7,430 nt of DNA from Geobacteraceae bacterium (GTDB taxonomy: Bacteria > Desulfobacterota > Desulfuromonadia > Desulfuromonadales > Geopsychrobacteraceae), in NCBI GenBank assembly GCA_027064785.1, contig JAMOPE010000378.1:1-7430 (forward strand), in the 5' to 3' direction. Under the pieces are notes generated by a model. It worked only from the letters and a program-made list of their open reading frames with translations, was not told where the DNA came from and ran no database searches. The stretch's first letter is position 1. The number at the start of each line of letters is the position of its first letter. Shown piece by piece: positions 1 to 7,430 of the stretch. Both the position numbers and the translations under genes were made by a program.

Positions 1-361
1 TAAAATGAGCGGGCTTGAGACTCCAGATGCTTTCTTACAGCGTTGGGCACAGGCATGGTCAAGCCAGGATGTTGATCAGTATTTGAGTTTTTATGGTGAT
101 AAATTTATTCCCCCGGGTGGAAAATCCCGCCAGAAATGGGAAAATCAACGCCGCCAGCGTTTGACCGCTCCGAAGAAAATTACCGTGAGCCTCGACGGTT
201 TTAAGCTAGCGGCTGAATCTGCTGATCGAATGAAGGTTGAAGCACTTCAAAGCTATCAGAGCGATGTCATGGCTGATAAAACCAGAAAAATCTTTGATTT
301 GCAGCGTGCTGGACAAAGCTGGAAAATTGTCCGTGAACGATCACTGGGAGCTGCCCGTTGA
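1..361 (+). CDS. NTF2-like (Csd6 C-terminal-type) domain protein, 5' end outside window
   Basis: The frame is open to the left edge. An ATG at 5 would give 118 residues, but no ribosome site can be seen before it. The folded domain starts almost at once, so this is probably the C-terminal part of a longer protein. From that ATG, residues 8-115 form an alpha+beta NTF2/SnoaL-like domain with the spacing W14-x3-W18-x3-D22-x3-Y26-L-x2-Y30-x3-F34 and a closing GQSWKIVRE strand. The same spacing occurs at W348, W352, D356, Y360, Y364 and F368 of the next gene's product, so the two domains look paralogous. Such domains sit at the C-terminus of Csd6-like peptidoglycan L,D-carboxypeptidases and of some TPR envelope proteins. 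The stop overlaps the next start by four bases (TTGA), implying coupled translation. No catalytic residues are evident. A role in cell-wall binding or pairing with the transpeptidase is inference. Confidence 0.7.
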   Translation, partial: KMSGLETPDAFLQRWAQAWSSQDVDQYLSFYGDKFIPPGGKSRQKWENQRRQRLTAPKKITVSLDGFKLAAESADRMKVEALQSYQSDVMADKTRKIFDLQRAGQSWKIVRERSLGAAR

Positions 362-1716
362 AGCTGAAACGTATCCTCATTATTGGTGCGGTTCTCTCTT
401 TATTTGGCTTGACCGGAGCCAAAGTTGGTGCCCTTTGGCCGCAACAGGAGGTCGATGTCCAATCCGTTCAGCTTAAGACGGAACAGTTTCTTCCGCTTGA
501 GAGCGTCGAACCACAAAATCTCCCGATCGATGCGCAAACGCAGGATCTACTGGATCATTTAAATAGTCGTTTAAGCAGAAATAGCGACGATTTCGAGGCG
601 AGTCTGTTAAAAGGGCTTTTGTTGTTTCAGTCGGGGAATCTGGTTGGGGCGATCGATGAGTTACGACAGTTGACAGAACGGGCACCCAAATTTCAGTTGG
701 CCCATTTGATTTTGGGTGACCTCCTTCTCGCCCGTTTCGATCAAGTCCATTCGATTGGCGCAAGTGATTTGCTCAAAGATGTCAACTCTGAGCAGGAACG
801 TCATATCGCCCGCTTACAAAGTGAAGCCCGGGCGCGGTTGCAGGGATACCTTTCGTTGATTGGTGGGGTTGAGGTTCCTCAAGCACTATTGACGCTGAGC
901 GACTCGACCCAATACGCGTTGGTGGTCGATAAGAAAAAAAATCGCCTCTACGTTTATCATAATGTCGGTCCCGGGCTCCCTCCGGAACTGGTCGATGATT
1001 TTTATGTTGTTCTGGGGAAGAAAAAGGGCAGCAAGCGACGCGAGGGGGATCTTAAGACTCCCAGCGGCGTTTATTTTGTGACCAGCTATCTTCCCGATGA
1101 AAAATTGCCGCCTCTTTATGGCAGCGGTGCTTTTCCGGTTAATTATCCCAATGAATATGACCTGCGATTGAAAAAAACCGGCGCCGGGATTTGGCTTCAT
1201 GGCACCGATAAGTCACTGTATAGCCGCCCACCACTTGATAGTGAAGGGTGTGTTGTTCTGACAAATGAAGAGTTCCGACGTATCCGCCAGTATGTTGAGA
1301 TTGGTCGAACCCCGATTGTTATCAGTGAGGCGGTCAAATGGGTCTCCAGCCGTGAGTGGCTTGAGCGCAATATCGAAATACAGGCAGCCTTGGAAACGTG
1401 GCGGCAGAATTGGGAAAAAGCCGATCTTAAAGCCTATCTGCAGATGTATTCAGATAGTTTCTGGACAAGGCGATATGATAAGCAAAGTTGGGGAGCTCAC
1501 AAGAAAAGGGTCTTTGCCGGTAAAAAAACACAGAAGATTGATCTGAGTGACATCTCGGTTTTGACGTATCCTGCTGTCGAAGAAAAATCACCAATGGTCG
1601 TTGCCAATTTTGTTCAGCATTACCGTTCCAACAATTTCAATGGCGATCTCCATAAACGTCTTTATCTGGTGAAGGAATCTGACGGCTGGAAAGTTCTTTA
1701 CGAGGGGCGGCAGTAG
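358..1716 (+). CDS. periplasmic YkuD-family L,D-transpeptidase/carboxypeptidase with C-terminal NTF2-like domain (Csd6-like)
   Basis: This is a complete 452-residue protein acting on peptidoglycan stem peptides in the periplasm. The start is TTG at 358, supported by GGGAG at 346-350 (7 nt gap) and by the basic N-terminus MKLKR followed by a hydrophobic stretch (about 6-21) that serves as signal peptide or anchor. Residues about 60-165 are helical and TPR-like (for example GNLVGAIDEL). The YkuD domain spans about 185-325, with substrate-loop sequence GDLKTPSGVYF at 230-240 and catalytic motif H281-G282 ... S295-E-G-C298; C298 is the predicted nucleophile. Residues about 343-450 form an NTF2-like domain. 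This order matches H. pylori Csd6, which trims tetrapeptides to tripeptides, so either carboxypeptidase or transpeptidase activity is possible. SEGC replaces the more usual SHGC. It overlaps the upstream gene by four bases and is probably co-expressed with it. Confidence 0.9.
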   Translation: MKLKRILIIGAVLSLFGLTGAKVGALWPQQEVDVQSVQLKTEQFLPLESVEPQNLPIDAQTQDLLDHLNSRLSRNSDDFEASLLKGLLLFQSGNLVGAIDELRQLTERAPKFQLAHLILGDLLLARFDQVHSIGASDLLKDVNSEQERHIARLQSEARARLQGYLSLIGGVEVPQALLTLSDSTQYALVVDKKKNRLYVYHNVGPGLPPELVDDFYVVLGKKKGSKRREGDLKTPSGVYFVTSYLPDEKLPPLYGSGAFPVNYPNEYDLRLKKTGAGIWLHGTDKSLYSRPPLDSEGCVVLTNEEFRRIRQYVEIGRTPIVISEAVKWVSSREWLERNIEIQAALETWRQNWEKADLKAYLQMYSDSFWTRRYDKQSWGAHKKRVFAGKKTQKIDLSDISVLTYPAVEEKSPMVVANFVQHYRSNNFNGDLHKRLYLVKESDGWKVLYEGRQ

Positions 1717-1932
1717 TCAGTCGCAGGCAGCCTTGTTCAGGTTTTCCAGAAGCTCTTCGCGGTCCAATCGGTATTTCTCTACGACACTTTTTACCGATTC
1801 AAACAGCATCTGACAGCAAATACACTCACCCGCTTTGGCATCATAAGATTTGAAGACAGCCTCTGTTTGCGGATAGTCACTGACGATGTCGAGGACTGTC
1901 ATTTTATCCGATATTTTCAATTCCATTTTCAT
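1717..1932 (-). CDS. DUF1858 small protein (hybrid-cluster-associated redox disulfide-like)
   Basis: This is a 71-residue protein read from the minus strand. It opens with KISDKMTVLDIVSDYP, followed by a short helix (EAVFKSY), a cysteine cluster C37-x-C39-C40, and a helical C-terminus with another cysteine at 70. That is the DUF1858 pattern, which also covers the small 'hybrid cluster protein-associated redox disulfide' proteins. The biochemical function of the family is not established; a thiol-redox or metal role is inference from the cysteines. The start was chosen at ATG 1932 because DUF1858 proteins normally begin just before this motif. ATG 1926 is equally possible. GTG 1992 would add 20 unconserved residues and lies inside an inverted repeat, although AGGGGAC stands before it. 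The stop abuts the stop of the convergent transpeptidase gene with no bases between. The gene is divergent from queA. Confidence 0.75.
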   Translation of the reverse strand: MKMELKISDKMTVLDIVSDYPQTEAVFKSYDAKAGECICCQMLFESVKSVVEKYRLDREELLENLNKAACD

Positions 1933-2096
1933 CTCAGTCTTATTTCCCACGCGATTGGAATTTCGTAACACCGTTGACAATAAACAGGACACATTTGTCC
2001 CCTGTTTGTCGGGGTTTTGTCAATGGAAAGAATTTGACTTTGTAGGGGTTCTATGATCTTCTAGGTCGCTGTTTGACTTGATTTGGATGGTCCTTG
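1933..2096. promoter_or_regulatory. divergent intergenic region between the DUF1858 gene and queA
   Basis: These 164 bases must hold the promoter for the minus-strand DUF1858 gene and very probably the promoter of the queA-tgt-yajC-secDF cluster. For queA, TATGAT at 2052-2057 is a good -10 candidate about 40 nt before the ATG, but no good -35 box lies 16-18 bases upstream. TTGACT at 2034-2039 resembles a -35 box but is only 12 bases from that -10. For the minus strand, TTGACA reading from 2023 to 2018 resembles a -35 box with no clear -10. Exact promoters are therefore unresolved. Confidence 0.4.
1974..2023. repeat. imperfect inverted repeat, possible operator or 5'-UTR hairpin
   Basis: Nested complementary arms are visible. 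TTGACAA (1974-1980) pairs with TTGTCAA (2017-2023), AAACA (1982-1986) with TGTTT (2003-2007), and GGACA (1987-1991) with TGTCC (1996-2000), around the loop CATT. The inner two stems give ten pairs interrupted only by a two-base CC bulge. The outer stem is offset by a 1/9-base internal loop. No T-run follows on either strand, so it is not a classical intrinsic terminator. It lies upstream of the preferred DUF1858 start and could be a regulator site or a leader structure of that mRNA. Confidence 0.45.
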
Positions 2097-4275
<2,179 letters not shown>

Positions 4276-4314
4276 CTTTCTCGTAACCGAGATTTGCTTC
4301 ACTGCACCACATCC

Positions 4315-4321
4315 AAGGAGG
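4315..4321 (+). promoter_or_regulatory. strong ribosome binding site of yajC
   Basis: AAGGAGG is a near-perfect Shine-Dalgarno sequence seven bases before the yajC ATG at 4329. It is clearly stronger than the sites of queA, tgt, secD or the last gene. Confidence 0.85.
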
Positions 4322-4328
4322 AATATTT

Positions 4329-4637
4329 ATGGCAACAGAAGCTTTTGCAATGGCAGGGACTGCCGCAGCTCAGGGACAACAGGGCGGATATCAGGGAATT
4401 ATTATGTTGGTGGCGATGTTCGCCATCTTCTATTTTTTGTTAATTCGACCGCAGCAGAAGCGGGCTAAGCAGCAGAAAGAGCTGGTTGGCGGACTCAAAG
4501 CAGGGGATAGTGTTGTGACTGCCGGTGGTATTCACGGTAAAATTACCGCTGTCGAAGAAGCAACCGTGACCCTTGAAATTGCGACTGGTGTCAAAATTAA
4601 AATGAACCGCGCTTCGATTACCGAGGTCAAGCAGTAA
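4329..4637 (+). CDS. yajC: Sec translocase accessory subunit YajC
   Basis: YajC is a small inner-membrane protein of the SecDF-YajC complex that associates with SecYEG; its exact contribution is still poorly defined. The 102-residue product has a short polar, Ala/Gly/Gln-rich N-terminus, one transmembrane helix (about 23-41, IIMLVAMFAIFYFLLI) and the hallmark IRPQQKRAKQQKE directly after it. A cytoplasmic beta-rich domain follows, with the conserved LKAGDSVVTAGGIHGKI. All these are typical of the family and of full length. The ATG is fixed by a strong AAGGAGG. It lies 53 bases after tgt and 40 bases before secD, in the canonical yajC-secD-secF order. Confidence 0.96.
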   Translation: MATEAFAMAGTAAAQGQQGGYQGIIMLVAMFAIFYFLLIRPQQKRAKQQKELVGGLKAGDSVVTAGGIHGKITAVEEATVTLEIATGVKIKMNRASITEVKQ

Positions 4638-4677
4638 CAGACCTGCCCATTCATGCTTAAAGGGAGATAGAACGCAA

Positions 4678-6276
4678 ATGTCCAATAGTCTGAAATTCAG
4701 AAGTGTACTGGTTTTGTTCTGCCTGCTTCTGTCATTTTTTGCCATTGCTCCGACACTGATGCAGGGAAGCCTGCCTCAGTGGTGGACCGATACTTTTCGT
4801 CCGATCCAGCTGGGACTCGACCTTCAGGGTGGGATGCACCTGGTTTTGGGTGTTGATGTTGACAAAGCGGTCGAAAGCCGGATTGATACCATCATCGACC
4901 AGACCGAAACACGCTTGCGTGAGAAGGATATTATCTTCAAGCGGATCGAACGCCGTCAGGGTGACCGACTGGTTGTCCTTGTTTATGACGAGGCAGAAGG
5001 GGCCAAGGTTGATGCTCTGATGGCTGAGGAGTTTCCTTCCCTTGAAGCGGAAACTTTCACTGGTGATGGTGGGTATATCGAAAAACACTATCGACTGAGT
5101 GACAGTGCGATCGAAAATATTAAGGATTACGCTGTCCGTCAGGCCTTGGAAACAATGCGTAACCGGATCGACCAGTTTGGTGTCAGTGAGCCGACTCTGC
5201 AACGTCAGAGCGGGAACCGGATTCTGATTCAGCTTCCCGGAGTCGAAGATCCGGAACGGGCGATTGCTCTGCTGGGTAAGACGGCCCGTCTTGAATTCAA
5301 GATGGTTGACGAGACTGCCAATATTCAGGATGCTGTTGCCGGCAAGCTGCCCGAAGGGACAGAGCTCCTGTATGAGCGGAACGTCAATAAGGCAACAGGG
5401 GCTGTTAAAGAGACCCCTCTGGTTGTTTACGACAAAACGGTTCTGACCGGTGACTTGCTGTCCGATGCAAACGTCCGGATCGATACCCGTTTTAACGAAC
5501 CCTACGTTTCCATCACTTTCAACTCTGTTGGCGCAAAACGTTTCGATCAGGTCACAGCGTCAAACGTTGGGAAACGCATGGCAATTGTTCTGGATGACAC
5601 CGTTTATTCAGCTCCGGTTATTCGTGAGCGGATTGCCGGGGGCAGTGCTCAGATTTCAGGATCGTTTACCTCTCAGGAAGCGACTGACCTGGCAATTATC
5701 CTGCGTGCAGGTTCTCTGCCTGCTCCGGTAAAAATCCTCGAAAACCGGACGGTTGGACCCTCTTTGGGGCAAGATTCTATCGATAAAGGGATCAAGTCGA
5801 TTTGGGTTGGTGCTTTCCTCGTTGTGCTGGCAATGATCATTTACTATCAGTTGTCGGGAATCGTAGCTGTTATCGCCCTGACCCTCAACCTAGTGTTTAT
5901 TACCGCAATGCTGTCGTTGTTCGGGGCCACTCTGACCCTGCCGGGTCTTGCCGGTATCGTTCTGACAATTGGTATGGCGGTTGATGCCAATGTCCTGATT
6001 TTTGAGCGAATACGGGAAGAAATTCGCCTCGGACGAGCACCGAAACTGGCTCTCGACTCAGGTTATGGCAAGGCATTTATTACAATTATTGATGCCAACC
6101 TGACGACACTGTTGGCTGCTTTGGTTCTGTTCCAGTTTGGGACCGGACCGGTGCGTGGTTTTGCCGTGACCCTGTCGATTGGTATTATCACGTCGTTGTT
6201 TACCGCAATTTTCGTATCGCGGGTTGTTTTTGATCTTTTCCTGAAAGGCCGCGAAGTTAAGCGGCTGAGCATATAA
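4678..6276 (+). CDS. secD: protein translocase subunit SecD
   Basis: SecD forms with SecF a proton-driven inner-membrane partner of SecYEG that helps pull exported proteins into the periplasm. The product has 532 residues. The first transmembrane helix is at about 8-25, followed by LGLDLQGGMHLVL (45-57) and a large periplasmic region to about 370 containing YAVRQALETMRNRIDQFGVSEP-type sequence (151-172). Five further membrane segments lie at about 374-520. The TM4 motif GMAVDANVLIFERIREE carries D436, matching E. coli SecD D519, needed for proton movement. A second conserved segment is IDANLTTLLAAL (471-482). ATG 4678 is preceded by AGGGAG at 4661-4666, a rather long 11-base gap. It is shorter than E. 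coli SecD (615 aa), as in many non-enteric bacteria, and shows no sign of damage. Confidence 0.97.
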   Translation: MSNSLKFRSVLVLFCLLLSFFAIAPTLMQGSLPQWWTDTFRPIQLGLDLQGGMHLVLGVDVDKAVESRIDTIIDQTETRLREKDIIFKRIERRQGDRLVVLVYDEAEGAKVDALMAEEFPSLEAETFTGDGGYIEKHYRLSDSAIENIKDYAVRQALETMRNRIDQFGVSEPTLQRQSGNRILIQLPGVEDPERAIALLGKTARLEFKMVDETANIQDAVAGKLPEGTELLYERNVNKATGAVKETPLVVYDKTVLTGDLLSDANVRIDTRFNEPYVSITFNSVGAKRFDQVTASNVGKRMAIVLDDTVYSAPVIRERIAGGSAQISGSFTSQEATDLAIILRAGSLPAPVKILENRTVGPSLGQDSIDKGIKSIWVGAFLVVLAMIIYYQLSGIVAVIALTLNLVFITAMLSLFGATLTLPGLAGIVLTIGMAVDANVLIFERIREEIRLGRAPKLALDSGYGKAFITIIDANLTTLLAALVLFQFGTGPVRGFAVTLSIGIITSLFTAIFVSRVVFDLFLKGREVKRLSI

Positions 6277-6281
6277 GGAGG
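6275..6281 (+). promoter_or_regulatory. secF ribosome binding site overlapping the secD stop codon
   Basis: The secD TAA stop (6274-6276) shares its last two bases with AAGGAGG (6275-6281), the Shine-Dalgarno of secF, nine bases before ATG 6291. Ribosomes finishing SecD therefore sit on the secF initiation region, which favours balanced, coupled synthesis of the two subunits. The arrangement is seen in the sequence; the coupling is inferred. Confidence 0.8.
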
Positions 6282-6290
6282 CTTCACAGT

Positions 6291-7199
6291 ATGCAACTGA
6301 TCAAGCCCGATATTAATATCGATTTTGTTGGTAAACGCAAAGCAGCGTTAATCTTTTCAATTGTTATGATTCTGATCGGTTTGGCCTCTCTGGTGGTTAA
6401 GGGTGGCCCGAACTATGGAATCGATTTTACCGGTGGCACCTTGGTTCAGGTGAAGTTTGCCAAGCCTACCGATGCCACCGCGATTAAAAAATCGTTGTCG
6501 GGACTCGATCTCGGCAACCCGGTTGTGCAGAGTTTCGGCGATAATCAGAATGAATTTCTGATTCGTGTCGAAAAAGCGTCAGGTGAACTAAAAGGACTTT
6601 CTCAGCAGATTGAAAAAGTTCTCGATCAGACCTACGAAACAGGTAACGTTGAAATTCGCCGGGTCGAAATGGTTGGCCCTCAGGTTGGTAAAGACCTGCG
6701 GAACAAAGGGATGAAAGCCCTGCTCTATGCAATGCTGGGGCTGTTGGTTTATATTTCCTGGCGTTTTGAGTTTCGTTTTGCCGTCGGTGCGATTGTCGCT
6801 CTGCTTCACGATGTTCTGATTACCCTTGGAGCATTCAGCGTCTTCGGTAAAGAGATTGACCTGCCGATTATTGCGGCGTTCCTGGCGATCATCGGTTATT
6901 CCCTGAATGACACGATTATCGTTTATGACCGGATTCGTGAAAATAAAGGGAAATATCATAAAGAAACTTTCCCCTATATTATCAACCGCAGTATCAATGA
7001 AACCCTGTCGCGGACACTGCTGACATCGGGAACGACATTGCTGGTTGTCCTGGCATTGTTCATCCTCGGTGGTGGTGTTATCCATAACTTCGCCTTTGCA
7101 ATGCTGGTTGGGGTACTGGTTGGTACCTATTCGTCGATCTTTGTTGCCAGCCCGATTCTGATTTTCTGGGATGAAAAAAAGGCTAAAAAGGCGAAGTGA
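6291..7199 (+). CDS. secF: protein translocase subunit SecF
   Basis: SecF is the partner of SecD in the proton-motive-force-driven export complex. The 302-residue product begins with a cytoplasmic tail containing IDFVGKRK, then TM1 (about 18-36) and NYGIDFTGGT (41-50). A periplasmic domain to about 135 ends in RRVEMVGPQVG. Five membrane segments follow, with SWRFEFRFAVGAI at 156-168. The motif GYSLNDTIIVYDRIREN carries D207, and SRTLLTSGTTLL carries R241. These align with E. coli SecF D213 and R247, the residues of the proton path, and have the same 34-residue spacing. The C-terminus is a short lysine-rich cytoplasmic tail. It starts 14 bases after secD with an overlapping ribosome site. Full-length and apparently functional. 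Confidence 0.97.
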   Translation: MQLIKPDINIDFVGKRKAALIFSIVMILIGLASLVVKGGPNYGIDFTGGTLVQVKFAKPTDATAIKKSLSGLDLGNPVVQSFGDNQNEFLIRVEKASGELKGLSQQIEKVLDQTYETGNVEIRRVEMVGPQVGKDLRNKGMKALLYAMLGLLVYISWRFEFRFAVGAIVALLHDVLITLGAFSVFGKEIDLPIIAAFLAIIGYSLNDTIIVYDRIRENKGKYHKETFPYIINRSINETLSRTLLTSGTTLLVVLALFILGGGVIHNFAFAMLVGVLVGTYSSIFVASPILIFWDEKKAKKAK

Positions 7200-7212
7200 G
7201 GCTGATTAGCGG

Positions 7213-7430
7213 ATGAAAAAAGAGACGTATCTATTTGTTGCGATCGCTTTGGCTGCAGGAATTCTGATTGGAGTGATTGTCTCTAATCTGAAGGATCGAC
7301 CTGTAACTAAGGAGACCAAGACAACGGCGGCACCTATGTCCAATGCCCCGGTGGTGAATCAGCAACAGCAGACAACGATTCTCGAAGGGATTGTTGCGAA
7401 AGAGCCGGATAACCGTAACGCCTGGGTGAC
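7213..7430 (+). CDS. membrane-anchored protein, probably TPR-containing, 3' end outside window
   Basis: Only the first 72 residues are visible. MKKET is followed by one hydrophobic helix (about 6-24, LFVAIALAAGILIGVIV) and a polar, Thr/Gln/Pro-rich linker (about 28-53). The sequence then reads ILEGIVAKEPDNRNAWV, which looks like the end of one TPR helix, the conserved proline turn (EPDN) and the start of the next repeat. The expected topology is an N-in anchor with a periplasmic TPR domain. It begins 13 bases after secF with only GAGG at 7198-7201 as a weak ribosome site, so it is probably part of the same operon. A chaperone-like or scaffolding role in the envelope is conceivable but unproven. 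Confidence 0.75.
   Translation, partial: MKKETYLFVAIALAAGILIGVIVSNLKDRPVTKETKTTAAPMSNAPVVNQQQQTTILEGIVAKEPDNRNAWV

Noticed and set aside
237..476. Open frame on the + strand overlapping the end of the first gene and the start of the transpeptidase gene.
   Set aside because: It reads out of frame through two well-supported coding regions and has no recognisable domain or ribosome site.
1974..2002. TTGACA at 1974-1979 as a + strand -35 box for queA.
   Set aside because: The correctly spaced hexamer at 1997-2002 is GTCCCC, which does not resemble a -10 box.
2033..2079. Direct repeat TTTGACTT at 2033-2040 and 2072-2079 upstream of queA.
   Set aside because: The repeats are eight bases, AT-rich, and the second copy lies within the expected queA leader; chance occurrence is likely.
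4279..4292. Small hairpin TCTCG-TAAC-CGAGA between tgt and yajC, followed by TTT.
   Set aside because: The stem has only five pairs, the T-run is three bases, and the next gene is very close, so it is unlikely to be an effective terminator.
4732..5202. Long minus-strand open frame (156 codons) within secD.
   Set aside because: It is antisense to a clearly conserved gene, and its translation shows no family motif; it is an expected shadow of secD codon usage.
6588..7085. Long minus-strand open frame (165 codons) within secF.
   Set aside because: It is antisense to conserved secF membrane segments, with a low-complexity Asn/Gln-rich translation typical of a shadow frame.

Overview
The window looks like ordinary chromosomal DNA from a Gram-negative bacterium, most likely a Desulfuromonadales/Geobacterales-type organism (former Deltaproteobacteria). 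This rests on the gene order queA-tgt-yajC-secD-secF followed by a membrane-anchored TPR protein, the small DUF1858 protein, and overall protein style. It is inference without a database search. Coding density is very high, and there are no RNA genes, mobile elements or CRISPR repeats.

Region 1 (1-1716, + strand) is a cell-wall pair. The first gene enters from the left edge and ends in an NTF2-like domain. Its stop codon overlaps the TTG start of a complete periplasmic YkuD-family L,D-transpeptidase/carboxypeptidase. That enzyme has an N-terminal membrane or signal segment, a TPR-like helical region, the His/Ser/Cys catalytic motif, and its own C-terminal NTF2-like domain. The two NTF2-like domains align with each other and are probably paralogous. 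The second protein resembles Csd6-type peptidoglycan trimming enzymes.

Region 2 (1717-2096) holds a short minus-strand DUF1858 gene whose stop codon directly abuts that of the transpeptidase. A divergent intergenic region of about 160 bp separates it from queA and contains a sizeable imperfect inverted repeat.

Region 3 (2097-7430, + strand) is a compact, probably co-transcribed cluster. queA and tgt are queuosine tRNA-modification enzymes. yajC, secD and secF encode the ancillary SecDF-YajC part of the Sec translocase. A truncated gene at the right edge encodes a membrane-anchored protein that appears to begin a TPR region. All key catalytic, zinc-binding and proton-path residues checked in QueA, Tgt, SecD and SecF are present, so these genes look functional.

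I found no convincing undescribed system. The most interesting parts are the translationally coupled NTF2-like/transpeptidase pair and the inverted repeat between the DUF1858 gene and queA.
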